Shown in pieces: positions 12,101 through 23,676 of a stretch of 64,000 nucleotides of DNA. Positions within the stretch are counted from its first letter, which is position 1, and the number at the start of each line of letters is the position of its first letter. A model generated the notes under the pieces. That model was not told the origin of the DNA. It saw nothing but the letters and a program-made list of their open reading frames with translations, and did no database searches. This stretch comes from Ceraceosorus guamensis (Eukaryota; Basidiomycota; Exobasidiomycetes; Ceraceosorales; Ceraceosoraceae), in assembly GCF_003144195.1 (NCBI RefSeq), contig NW_020290020.1, positions 1 through 64,000 of the forward strand. Reading direction: 5' to 3'. A program made the position numbers and the translations under genes.

Positions 12101-12947
12101 AACTTGGCCGAACCCCCTTCTTGCACGCTTCCTACCTACCTCGCTCGCTCGCTCGCTCGCTCGCGACCCTTTTCATTCCTCCTCTTGCCTCCCTCCTGCT
12201 CAACCTTTTGCTATCCCTCTCTCTCCCTCCCTCTCTTCGCATTCTCCCTCCTCAACTCGCCACCTCGGTGGGTTTGGCTCACCCACCGCCTGCACGCGAA
12301 TTGGCTTCTGATTGCAAAACGGGCGACAAATTCTGATTGCGACGTTCTAGTACCCTCCTATTCAAAAACAACAGTCGCGCGTCAAGCCAGGTTCTTACTT
12401 TGGAGAATTCTAATACACGAAGAAGCGGGGGGCGGCGCAGTGCCGTGAAGACTTGAACTCAGGGGGTTGGGATCTGGAAGGGAAAAAGCCGAAAGTGATC
12501 AAGAAGGGGGATACGTGCAAGGAGGATGACAACATTCATTCGAATCGGGAAGGGGGGCCGGGGAAATGTTCAGGCAAACAGAACGACTTGATGCAGGCCG
12601 AACGTGGTGAGGGTGGGAAATTTTTTCTTCTTCTGTTTTTTGATGGGGTCCTGCCTTGGGGCCGGCCCCAGAAAGCAAGCCTTTATGATGCCGTTCCCTC
12701 GATGCGCGCACGGCCCGACCCCCATCCACAACCGTCTCATTCCACTCTCTCTGCCAGCTCGAACGGACGCTGCTTGATCTGACCTCGACCCGCAACTCGA
12801 CGCGCAACTCGCGCTGGGCGTGCGCCCCCACACACACCAAGCGCTTCTGTTTCCTCTCGTCTCGTCTCGTCTCTCTCTCTCTCTTCCTCCATTATGCTTG
12901 CATGGCGCTTTCGAATCTCGAATGCCACAGCTCTGCGCGTGCAACCC

Positions 12948-12988
<41 letters not shown>

Positions 12989-14022
12989 TCGTGGTGATGT
13001 TCTCCATGCTTGGGCGATGATTGGGGTGATTGGGGTTGATTTGATTTGATTGGATTGGCGGTGGCGGTGGCGGTGGCGGTGGAGATTTGCGTGGGGGGGA
13101 TTGTGGGGATTGTGGGATGTTTCTGTGAAGAGGGAGGGAGGGGGGGAACGGCGAGGGATGGATGGAATGGATGGATGGATGGATGGAGCGAAGGCCGCGG
13201 ACGATTTCCGGCAAATGTGCCGCCCGCGGGCCCCGGGGGCGTGTGAGCGCGAGTGTGCTGCTGTGCTGTGCCTACATCAGTCAGAGTCGCATATGATGTG
13301 CTGCATATCACCCATCGATCGTGGAATCGGATTGCTGCTGGGGTGATGATTGTCCGTGCGCGTGCTGCATGACTGACTGACCGACCGACCGACTGAACTG
13401 GACTGGACAGGCTTTTGTGCGTGCGCGGCCGGCCGGGCTGCGTGGACATGTACTCACGTGACTGATGTGTGCGAGCTTTGTGCTTTATGATGCTTGGCCC
13501 GCCTGGTCGAGCACAGGTGCATGCATGCAGGCAAGGCACGGCACGGCACGGCACGTCGTGAGTGTGCACACTGACCCTGCCCGCGCTTGATGGAGGCCGT
13601 AGCAGCTGCATGCATGCGCCGTCAAGCACGGACTTGCGCTGACTCGCTCGAGCCACCCCGCGGTCGCGAGTTGGGCTCCCCTCCCCCCCCGCCGGCGAGT
13701 TGGGCGCCAGCATGCACACTCAAGACTCAGATCAGACTTTGATCTTTCTGCTGACTGGATCACACGACAGACAGGCTCTGATCTGCCTATTCGCTTCCAA
13801 AGACGCACATCTAGCAACATTACGATCACGCCCCCCGCAAGCACACACTCGCGCACGCGCACACGCACACGCTCGACCCCGACCCCGACCTGCTTTATTG
13901 TCCCCACCTTCTCATCTCTTCGCTTTGCCCCAACCAACACCAACCACACCTGATTCGAGATCGGCATCGGATCGGGGCAAGTTTCGATCACATCACCCTA
14001 CTTTTGCGATTTTTCCACGTTG
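12101..14022. repeat. Long intergenic region rich in microsatellites
   Basis: About 1.9 kb with no gene that I can support. It contains CTCG repeats near 12140, (TG)18 at 12952-12987, CT repeats near 12870, GGCGGT repeats at 13060-13080, GGAT repeats at 13155-13185, CCGA repeats near 13380 and GGCAC repeats near 13535. Open frames across it are of low complexity. Confidence 0.65.
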
Positions 14023-17000
14023 ATGCTTCTTGCACGAGCGAGCCAACGCTTCGCTCGAATCCAGACGCGCACGCGCACCTCTTCGCAAGGCATCGTCGTT
14101 ATCAGCAGCAGCAGTCGTAGATCATTCTACACGCTCAGACTTGCTCGCACGAATCCCTTGCAGTCTGACTCCATCCAGCCTACCACATTCACCCAGACTG
14201 GCACTCGCAGCAGCGGATCGCAGACGCGCAAAGAGGTGGGTTCAAGGGTCTTTTTCTTGGTTGTCTTTTGCTTTTGCTAGCGTAGCATGACTACACCCAT
14301 GACACAGACACGGGCTCATCATCCTCTTAATCGCCCTCGCCCTCCCCCTCCCCCTCGCCCTCCTCCTCCTCCTCATCATCCCAACGCAACGCCGGCTCGC
14401 GCTTTGCTCTGGATCCTCCTTCCACTCCTTGCGCTTCTCCTCGCTTTTTCATCCCTGCGCGTTACGCAGCTTCAAAGCCTATCCACCTCGATCACTCCCT
14501 TCAAACTCTTGCGCACACACTCTACTCGAAGCGTTGTCACCATGTCGACATCCAGCAACACCGCTGCGCCAGTCGCCTCTCTGGCGGGCGGCGGCGAAGA
14601 GTTCTTCCGTCTGCCGACGCACACCAGACCTACCCACTACGACTTGACCATCCTTTCCGATCTGCAGTCCCTCCGATTTAGCGGATTGGTGACGATTCAT
14701 CTGGACGTGATCAAGGAGACGGATCAGATCGTGCTCAATGCGGGAGAAGGTCTCAACGTCAACAAGGCCGCCGTACAGGCCGATGCCCTCAAGACGGAGA
14801 ACAAGAGCATCGTCTCGCTCGATGTCGACAAGGTGATTTGGTGTATTGGCTGGCAGGCAATGAGGGGTTTTGCCACCCCCCCGCTCAGTCATCGTCCCTC
14901 TCGGCTGACTGACTCGCTCGCTCGCCTGCTCACCTCGCTGCCGTGCACAGAAACACGAACGCATCACTGCAAAGCTGGCCACGACGCTGCCCAAAGGCAG
15001 CAAAGCCACCATCTCGGTAGCTTTCGAGGTGAGCCGACTTCAGCGCTGCTCCTTGACCAGTCAAACCGCCTCTTCTTGGCGCTCAGGTCGCGTTCCAGGC
15101 AGGCTGGAGAAGCTGCCAGACCCCTCGGCATGCTGAGTGCACCATGTATGCTGATGGACCACCCCCCCCCCCTTCGTCGACGTGCAGTCCGAGATTGACG
15201 CGAGCATGATGGGTGAGTGGAGAAAGCAAGAAAGGGACTGTCATCGCTCGCTCGGCTCTGAGTCCGCTGCTTCCCATTCGCACTCCCCACTCCAGGCTAC
15301 TATCGCTCTACTTGGGAGCACGAGGGCAAAAAGGGCTTCTATGCTCTCACTCAGTTCGAGGCCACTGCTGCCAGAAAGGCTTTCCCGTGCTTTGACGAGC
15401 CAGAGGCCAAGGCTACGTACAGCTTCACCATGATTCATCGCAAGGACACCACAGCCCTCGCCAGTAAGTTGGAGATAGGGCCGCTGCGAGGCTCGAGAGC
15501 TGCGCTGAGAAAGGCTGTCCTCTGCTTCCTCTGCTCGCACCAGACATGCCTGCAATCAGCAACAAGCCAATCAGCCGCTCGGATGCCGACAAGCTCTTGC
15601 GCCTCACGGAGCTTGGCGTGCAATCGGGAGTCACTGAAGCTGCCAAGACTCTCAAGACGGAAGTGGCAAACGCTGTCGGAGCCGGTGACGAGTGGGAGGT
15701 TACCAGTTACGACAAGCTTCCTTTGGTGTCTAGCTACCTTGTAGCCTTCGCTAATGGACCTTTTCAGAGCCTCGAATCCAGCTTCAAGAGCCCCATCACG
15801 GGTCGCACTGTGCCCATCAAAATCTACACTACCGCAGAGTACATTCATCAGGCGCAATTCGCTCTCGATGTGACTGCTCGTGCTGTGCCCGTGTACGAAA
15901 AGATCTTCAAGCAAGAGTACCCTCTGCCCAAGTTGGACACGCTCGTCGCCTCCGATTTCGATGCGGGAGCGATGGAGAATTGGGGACTGATCACGGGTCG
16001 AACCAGCGTCTACCTGTACGACCCGCTGAAGAGCGGCCTGCAGGGCATGAAGAGGACAGCTTCGGTGCAATCGCACGAGATTGCCCACCAGTGGTTCGGA
16101 AACATTGTGACGCCCAAGTGGTGGGATAATTTGTGGCTCAACGAGGCGTTCGCAACGCTCATGGGAGAAGTCATCATCCTCGACCGACTCTACCCAGAGT
16201 GGGACAGCGCGAGCGAATTTATTGGACTTCATCTGGAGCGCGCTTTCGAACTCGATGCCAAGCGCTCCAGCCATCCCATCGAGCTGCCGCTCAAGGGGGA
16301 GAATGTGGAGGATGCAATCGCTCAGATTTTCGATGCTTGCTCTTACAGCAAAGGAGGAAGCGTGCTCAGGATGCTCGCTGCGATTGTTGGCGAAGACGTC
16401 TTTCTGAACGGGGTTGCCATCTACCTTTCCAAGCATCTGTACTCCAACGCCGAAACAAAGGACTTGTGGGCTGGAATCAGCGAGTCTTCGGGACTGGACG
16501 TTGCTAGGATCATGAGCAACTGGATCTTGAAGATTGGCTATCCCGTCATTACGGTCGAAGAGAAGCAAGACAGCATCGTTGTTCGTCAGAACAGGTTCTT
16601 GAGCACTGGCGATGTCAAGCCGGAAGAGGATGAGACGTTGTGGTACGTTCCCTTGCAGCTCAAGACGGTATCCGCTTCCGGAGAGGCCAAAGTGGACCCT
16701 AGCGCTGTGTTGGATCTGGAAAGGTCGAGGGAAATTGCGCTCAAGGATGTCAAGAACTCTACGTGGAAGCTCAACGCCGACACGATTGGTGTTTATCGCG
16801 TGGCTTATGAGCCCGCGAGACTCGCAAAGCTGGGAGCCGAGGCTGCCAAGCCTAATAGCGCTTTCAGTCTTCAGGATCGTGTGGGGCTCGTCTCCGACGC
16901 TTTCACCCTGGCCAAAGCTACGGATAGCAAGACTAGCGCAGCGCTCACCCTGGTCAAGGAGCTTCGAAACGATCCGACGTACCTGGTGCAGAGCATGATC

Positions 17001-17801
17001 AGCACCAATTTGGCTGCGCTCGCCTCGACTTGGTACGAGCAGCCGGAGGCGGTCAGGTCTGCAATCGACCACTTCAGAGCCGAGGTGTTTGGCGGCACGG
17101 TGCAAAAGTTGGGCTTCGAGTTTCCAGAGGGCGAGTCTCCGGATACGAAGCAGCTGCGCGCTACTGCCATTGCGGCAGCTGCTGCGGGTGGTGATGAGCA
17201 CACGCTGAAAGAGCTGCGGACCAGGTTTGCAGCTTGGCAAACGACGCAAGACGAGAGCGGTATTCATCCCGACATCCTCAGGACGGTATATGCCACGGCT
17301 GTCAAGCATGGAGGAGAGGCAGAGTACGAATCGGTGCTTGGCGTGTGGAGGAAACCTCCTACGCCGACGCACAAGATTGCTGCTCACTTGGCCCTGTGCG
17401 CTACGAGGGAGGAAAAGTTGATCCAGCGAACATTGACGCTAACGCTGGAAGAGGTCAAGACGCAAGACTTCATGTACACTTCTGCCGGACTCGGAGCCAA
17501 CTTGTCTCCGCAGGCTAGAAAGGCGCTTTGGAACTGGATCAAGCAGAATTGGGACAAGCTGAATACAAGGTTTGCGGGAAACAACTTTAGCTTTGGAAAT
17601 ATCGTCAAGTATGCTTTGTCCAACTTGGCGGATAAAGAGGCTATACAGGACGCTGAGAGCTTCTTTGAAGGTAAACAGATTAGCAAGATCTCCATGGCTT
17701 TGGCTCAAAGCTTGGACTCTATCAGGACCAACGTCAGATGGCTCGACTCGGACAAGCAGGACGTCGAGCAGTGGCTCAAATCCAATGGTTACCTCAAGTA
17801 G
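14023..17801 (+). CDS. M1-family zinc aminopeptidase (Ape2/Aap1 type)
   Basis: Six exons (14023-14235, 14281-14832, 14951-15028, 15188-15212, 15296-15463, 15544-17801) give 1097 aa. The enzyme removes N-terminal residues from peptides. It has the exopeptidase motif GAMEN near residue 486, the zinc motif HEIAHQW near 522 and the third ligand in NEAFA about 24 residues later. An ERAP1-like C-terminal domain fills the last ~500 residues. The family core starts at an internal ATG, 14542, in good context (CACCATG). Before it lies a ~174-residue extension: an Arg- and Ser-rich leader, a poly-proline run and a hydrophobic segment, ALLWILLPLLALLLAF. The long form could be mitochondrial or membrane-anchored and the short form cytosolic, as known for yeast Ape2-type enzymes. 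Which starts are used is inference. Exon 4 is only 25 nt. Confidence 0.93.
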
Positions 17802-18260
17802 AGGGCGCAGAGGAGCGCACAAGGAGAGCGAGGATGCCGATTCTTTGCGCGGGTCATACCTTTTTTGGGGGCGCATCCAAAGAGGTACAAGTTTAACAAA
17901 TCAAATTGATGTCTTGACGTGACGAATGCTGATGCGGTTTGAAAGGCGTGGGTCGGCCATCTGGGTGCATGCGAGCGTGCATGCGAGCGTGCACGCTATT
18001 GTTTTCTATTCACATTCTCCCCGTGCAAGGACAGCCTCCTTCAGCCTCGTTTCCTCTTGCACAACTCGATCAGCTTCGTCGTCGTTCAGAATACGCGTCG
18101 CGCTTGATGGGCGGGGGAACAAGCAGAAAGCGGAGCAAGGCAAGCCAGATGCGTGTTTTGGTTTTCAGCTAGCTTTCCTCGGATGCCTCTTTGCCGCACC
18201 GCGTGTAGCGGACTTTTCAACCCCCCTCTCGCAGCTATCACCCACCAACACGCGTCGAAC
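17802..18260. other. Convergent 3' region, no gene seen
   Basis: About 460 bp between the ends of the aminopeptidase and TRM6 genes. I see only GCATGCGAGC repeats (17966-17995) and no supported gene. Confidence 0.6.
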
Positions 18261-20781
18261 TCACGAGAGAACGTAGCCTGCAGTGGAGGATTGGATCATT
18301 TGAGGATGCGTCCGGCCAGGCAGTACCTTGGGCGCAAAAAGGGAGCACGGTTAGTAAGGGGGGGGGGGGAGGGCACATGCGCGCAAAGGTTTTGACGCAT
18401 CGCAAGCACGGAGAGCATAATCAGAACTCACTTGGTACTCTCTCAGACAAGGCTCGGTGATGAGCACGTTGATTAGTTCTGGAATGTACCTCAATCTCGC
18501 AGAGGCCTCGATGAGAGGCTGCACGGACGAGTTTCTCCAGGTCAGCGATTGGGTTTCAAGCGGAGCAAAAAGGTTCGGGCTGTCGTCGTCGTGCGGCTCG
18601 ACTGCTCACCTGCACAAAAGGACTGTGTACGGCAATGCTTGCTGAGCCGCCCAAGTGCGGAATCAATCGCTGCAGAACAGAAATCGTCTCGTAAGGGCAG
18701 GCTGCCAAAAGTCTGCCATGAGTGATGTGCCAGCGTTCACCAAGAAACTTGATTAGCGTCCAGCGGACAGACCTCGGTGCGGCGATTGTGCACACTCACC
18801 CGTCCCAGTCGCCATCCAGCAGCTCCTGCCGCGTCTCTTGATACTCTTCGTGCTGGCCCTGCCGCTTTCTGGTGCGTCGGCAAAGAATTCGAAAGATGAG
18901 CTGAACTTCCACGAAAAAGGGGGGGAAAACAGCGCCTACACCCTATGCGCTCGTCTTACCTCAATCTCTGCCTGTCCCGGTCATTGACTGGTTTGCCTGC
19001 CGGCTTGTGAGTTGCATGCACATCAATTTCGCTCTCTGATAGAGGCAAGAAACTCGGTCAGTCGAGCAGCTGGATACGAATTTGCCGCTTGCAAAGTTCG
19101 ATGAGGGCGCACTGCCATGCTCAAGCTGTCAAGCACGCACCCCATCCGCTCCGATATGAAAAGCCTTACTCACGTGGCTCCCATCCTATCTCTGTGGCTG
19201 CCCAATGCAGGCTTCGCAGTATCGATAGGTGCTCCTCTTCCAAATTCAGCTGAGCAAGCGATTCAAACGCAGGGGGCGATTCTGAGCTCGCAAAGATCGA
19301 TCAGTCTTGTGAGCCTCGATAGAATGATCAACAATGCGTTTGCTGGCTAGCGCTCACCATTATCTCCAATGACCAGCACTCGGCCTTCGCCGCCCAGCCT
19401 CTCGAGCACAGAACCAGTCAATGCGCCTCCAACCCCGTCCACGATCAGATACCTGCCTCCAGCAGCGACGTTCGCAAAGCTCAACATCTGCGCTATCGAG
19501 TCTTCCCGCAGACCTCGCATCTTTTCTGCTGAGCGCTCGGCGTTGTGCGCTGCTATGATGGAGGGTGTTGGTGCGAGCGGCGTAAAGATTCGCATGTGTC
19601 TGTGGGACAGCAAAGTGAGTTTCGATCCCATGGCAGGCGCGAATACAAGCAGGTTTGAGCACTCACTTGCTTTCCTTTCTCTTACGATATCTAGATGAGC
19701 AAGGGTGCGTCAGGGCGCTCGCAAATGCTAGTGGGATTGATGAAGGCGCAACAGCTGCACTCACTTGGCCTGTGAAAATGCAGTCTTCTGAGCAAAGTTG
19801 ATGTTGCCTTCCGTGGCTTGCTGTATGATGGTCTGATGCAGACAAGGGAGGGGAGGAGATAGATCTCAGCTTGGCCTGTCAGATCAACTCAATCCCCTCC
19901 ACTCTTCTTGCTCACCTTGCCGTCCACCCCCGCATCCTTGAGCGCGCTGATATCGATGGTCGTCAATAGCTGCGCGGTTTGAGCATACGCCGAGTCTGGA
20001 TCGCCATCCGCGTACAGCTCGTTTGTCGCATCCGTCTCCTCTAAATCCCGGAGAAGTGAGCACAGCCGACGCCCGGAGGAGTTGATGGTGTCAGCGGCAA
20101 CGATCTGCGCAGGCCTTGATGCGCCTCATCCAGCAGAATGGGTCTACGTCATCCGCAAGGCTCACACCGAGCGCCTCGACAGCAGCACTCACCAATCGCC
20201 TCTGCACCTGGCGCTTCAATGACCACCCTGAGCTGGCCGGGAGTTGGAAGTCCGGCTTCTTTGGACGCTTTGCCCTGCCTGCCCTTCGCGCCGCCTCCCT
20301 CTACCGGCTCCGTGCCAAAAGTCGGGCCAGCACTGCCATCTCGTACATCCTCCTCGCTCTGATCTAAGAGGTCCTTCTCCTCATCTCCAGCCTTCCTCTT
20401 GCCCAGCACGCCACCATTAGCATTCAACCTGCTCGGTCCCCCTTTATCGCCGCCCACGATTTCGAAAGAATGTCCAAAAGGCAATCCCACGATCTCGGAG
20501 CCTCGAAACACTCCAAATTTGCCCAGAGAGATGAGATCGTCGCCTCCTCTCACACCACCTTCTGCTGCTGCTTGAAGCACGACTGACTTGAGATGTCCCG
20601 ATGGAAGTTTGAGCAGCACAGGCTTGCCGGACGGAATGTGCGTCAGTCGCTCAGAGGTCGTGAAAGGTGCTGACTTTCGCATTACTTTCCTCTGGCTTTG
20701 CCGATGCTTGCCATTCTCATCGACGTGCAAAACGCTGCTGGAAGCTGCTGAGCTTTGCAATGCTTCTTCCGAATTGCTCAT
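18261..20781 (-). CDS. TRM6: tRNA (adenine-N1)-methyltransferase non-catalytic subunit Trm6
   Basis: Eleven exons (20781-20193, 20040-19916, 19832-19765, 19690-19667, 19599-19358, 19281-19174, 19035-18960, 18868-about 18800, 18712-18610, 18518-18432, 18326-18261) give about 518 aa. Trm6 (Gcd10) pairs with Trm61 to make m1A58 in nuclear tRNAs, including initiator tRNA. Family landmarks are LLKLPSG, ISLGKFGVF, IVGLPFGHSFEI, ETDATNEL, TIDISALK, KTAFSQAKK, YLIVDGVGG, DWDGLLLACPYE and the C-terminal VLPGRTHP. It lacks a catalytic SAM site, as expected. One exon is only 24 nt. The acceptor for exon 8 was chosen to restore the RKRQGQ...EEYQETRQ helix. The unusually high intron count for a gene this short is notable, but each join keeps frame. 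Confidence 0.92.
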
Positions 20782-21640
20782 CTTGACGGATGTGTCGTGT
20801 TCGTCGTGCTGAATAGCGTCAGGATCAATTCAAGATTCTGATGGATGCGATAGATTCACGGTCATGCTTCCAGTCTGAGTCTCTTCTGGAGGCGAAATTA
20901 AAAACAACAATGTGAATCTGATGAGTAGCATGCGGCTGCAGGAGCATTCACGTGATTTGGCCGCCCTCAGCTTTTCTCGGTCAGATATTTGAAGAGATTG
21001 CTACATGTCTGTGTGGGAGTCTTGGAGGTGAGAAATTGAGCCTGCATGTTCCCATGTTGTGTACCTCTTTGCAAGCCTGTGCAGGACAAATGGTTGTTAT
21101 TCACTGTGACGGAAGGTGTCTCTTTCCCATGATTTGTTGTGCTTGGTGGCAAGCTGAAAGCGCTTCTGGTCAGTGTTCTGCTGCTCTTCTGAAGGAGCCT
21201 TATTAGTTTCCTACTCATACTGTGTGCTCTATAGTGACTGAAGCAGCCCTGATTGTTTCCAACCCCATACTGTGGCTCTGTCTTATGACCACATGGCCCC
21301 CAGAGCATACACCGTTCATTGGATACTTGCCACAGTACGCTATGCACTGTCACATTCAGAATCGCCGTAACCCCCTCAAACTCTCCCACTCATTTGCTCT
21401 GCTTCACACGCGGCATCTTGTTGACATGACTGCCAAGTAAAACGGCGCGGTTATCCAAACCTCAATGATTTGTCACGTATTGAGCTATCAGAACAAGTAC
21501 TACTACTACTACTACTCGCGCTTCAATACGGCTACCTCTGCCTCATAAGTCCTCCCTCAGTTTCCGGAGCATGTCTAACATTCGAGGATGCCGAAAATCG
21601 GGCCACAAGGCAAAACAAAAATTGGGCCGGCCAAAAAAAA
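20782..21640. other. AT-rich, CpG-poor block between TRM6 and a tRNA gene
   Basis: No gene recognised. The core, 21001-21360, has only four CpG dinucleotides in 360 bp and is rich in TG and CA, unlike the CpG-dense DNA around it. Short open frames here look random. It could be a decayed inserted element, since many elements favour sites near tRNA genes, but I see no coding remnant or clear end repeats, so no family is named. Confidence 0.55.
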
Positions 21641-21641
21641 A
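21633..21641 (-). terminator. RNA polymerase III terminator of tRNA-Ser(CGA)
   Basis: Nine T in a row on the minus strand begin a few bases beyond the discriminator base of the tRNA gene, as expected for Pol III termination. Confidence 0.85.
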
Positions 21642-21644
21642 TCT

Positions 21645-21764
21645 CGACCGCACTTGGAGTCGAACCAAGTAGGGAAAATCCCACGGCATCGCAACAAGAG
21701 CACACGCTCTCGGTAACTCTCGAATAAATTCGAGTGCAGCCCGTTACCGTTCCGGCATACGGCC
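21645..21764 (-). tRNA. tRNA-Ser(CGA) with an intron
   Basis: Type II tRNA reading UCG. The 5' half is 21764-21729, a 39-nt intron 21728-21690, the 3' half 21689-21645. The acceptor stem GGCCGTA/TGCGGTC pairs throughout with two G-T wobbles. The D arm is CCG/CGG, the variable arm GGGA/TCCC. The T arm CTTGG/CCAAG carries a perfect B box, GGTTCGACTCC. The anticodon loop reads C-T-CGA-A then the intron, after position 37, the usual place. The anticodon stem CTGCA/TGCCG has one mismatch (T28-C42). That mismatch may be tolerated or may mark a weak or decaying copy. Serine identity fits the long variable arm and the discriminator G. Confidence 0.8.
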
Positions 21765-22441
21765 GTGATTGGCGCGGGAGCTAATAGTCACAATATGAAC
21801 TATAGAGGTGTGCTCAAATACTTTTCTTTGTTACATGGCGCGTGCGACGCCGCCAAGCCAAGCTGTACGATTCGTGACTGCGCGCGTTCGCATCTTACAT
21901 ATAGGTAGGTATACCTGCACCTCTCGTCTATGTCCACACCGCACGCACCCCACGGCTCCCGCGCCTGTGGGCATGCATGCTGCATCACGATTCACATGCT
22001 CTCAGATCACGCCATCCTTCCGCCATGCAAGTCGTGAGTGGAAATCAATCTTGAATCGAGGATCTTGAATCCGATGAGCGCGAACTGTTTCAGCAATCAC
22101 GAAGCGTAATAGCGAATTGTGAATGTTGATGAGTGTGGTAACTTTGTGAACCGTGGGACGTGAGAAGGCAAAAACTTGCCTCGCCTCTACATCCACCAGC
22201 CTCACGCTGGACGCATCTATATGACATTCTCGATGCGGCGCGAAGCACGGACCAGCAGGTGCTGAAGCGCTCCTGAAGACGAGACGTCGCTTGTCGCATC
22301 ACTGGCTCTCAAGCAGCACAAGCTGGCTGTGCTGGCTGAGCAGTCCCATGCCCCCTAGAGATCCGGCGAGATCTTCAAGACGCCCTGCTGTAAAGCACAT
22401 CATCCACTGCCAATTTCGAAGCCGAGCCGAGCAGTTCAAAC
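21765..22441. other. Intergenic, no gene seen
   Basis: About 680 bp upstream of the DUF202 gene and behind the tRNA 5' end. It carries GAATCTTG, AATCACG and GTGAATG words of the kind found in other promoters here. No supported gene. Confidence 0.5.
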
Positions 22442-23423
22442 ATGTCGCAAGGTGCAAATCAAGACGCAAATGATGGGCAAATCTGGCCACACTTTCCGCG
22501 TATCGCCCTCTCCCTCGAGCTGGAAAATAAGGGCAGCGTGGCCAGAGATCACCTTGCGCTTGAACGTACATTGTGAGTTGCCGAGTTTCCTCTAAGCATG
22601 CTATCGGCAATTCGACATTGCATCTCTCATCTGGTCCCCCACCGCACACTTCGCCGCACCCCTTTCCCACAGCTTGGCCTGGCTGCGAACGTCTTTGGGT
22701 CTAGTCTCTATTGGAATCGCAGTAGCGCAGCTCTTGCGCATTCCATCCCTCGCAAGCTCACCGCCCAAAGCTTTCTACTCCTCTGACAACAACATCTATC
22801 AGATTCAACAGCCTCAGCAGCAAATACTCGAGGCTCTGCGTTCAAGCGATGCCTCCGTACCGCAGGACACCTTCACAAGAGAAGAAGTGATGCGCATGCT
22901 CCAACTCGCATCGACGCAAGACCCTTCCATCACTCCCGAAAAGCTGTAAGTGCGATCGATCGATCGTACACTGCCCTCTGCACGGCCAACTTTTGTGGGT
23001 CTGATGCTTCCCCCTGCCCCCTGCCCCCACATCTTTTCCTGTCTGTGTCGCTGTTTGCGATGCAAATCAGTGGCAAGCCGATCGGATGCGTGTGCATAGC
23101 CCTGGGTGCGCTCAGTCTGCTCTTCGGCACGTATCGCTTCTTCAAAGCGCAGCGCAGTCTGATCCAAGGCAACTTCCCACCATCTCGCGCTTCCGGTGCG
23201 TATCTGCAGCGCCCTCGTGCGACCCTCTCTCCCTCCTTCTCCCCCTTCCACTTAGCTGACTGTTCCCGCTTCGATGCCTCCGCCCATCTCCCGCACTCTC
23301 GCAGTTTCCATCATGGCTTTCCTCACCGCAGCGCTCATCGTCTCTTGCTTCATCGTCATCGTATACACACGCTCTTCTTACACTGGCTCCCGCTCCTTGA
23401 GCTGGCTCCTGTACCCATACTGA
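22442..23423 (+). CDS. DUF202 (YidH-type) small membrane protein
   Basis: Four exons (22442-22572, 22673-22945, 23071-23195, 23305-23423) give 215 aa. The diagnostic motif ENKGSVARDHLALERTFLAW spans the first intron and leads into the first membrane helix (LGLVSIGIAVAQLL). Two further helices follow: VCIALGALSLLFGTYRFF in exon 3 and IMAFLTAALIVSCFIVIV in exon 4. The same domain forms the membrane part of vacuolar polyphosphate polymerase (VTC) subunits, and single-domain fungal copies are mostly uncharacterised. A Gln-rich loop of about 60 residues between helices 1 and 2 is longer than in bacterial relatives. Joins give the expected family sequence across every intron. Cellular site is not determinable here, though vacuole or plasma membrane is plausible. 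Confidence 0.88.
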
Positions 23424-23676
23424 AAAGCAGCATTCGCACGTCGCCGCGTCGTCTCCACGAGGCTTCAATCGCGTAGACCCGAGTCTTGAACATGCGGAAA
23501 GAGGCGCATACATTGCGAAACATCGGCCAACACAGCAGCAGTGCGTGAGCGCAACCACGAAGATATGCATCAGGTATGATTATAGAAGAGCGTGTGCACG
23601 TGTGGCAAGGTGTCCGGAGACTACGATGATTTCGGGCAAGAACGAAGTGTGGCGTGCGAACCGCGCAAGGCTTGTC

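Noticed and set aside
12892-13719. 275-codon minus-strand frame in the long intergenic region
   Set aside because: It is built from microsatellites (His-Thr and Pro runs) and shows no domain.
15435-17387. 650-codon open frame on the minus strand
   Set aside because: It is antisense to the M1 aminopeptidase, whose frame has all catalytic motifs. GC-rich codon bias opens the opposite strand.
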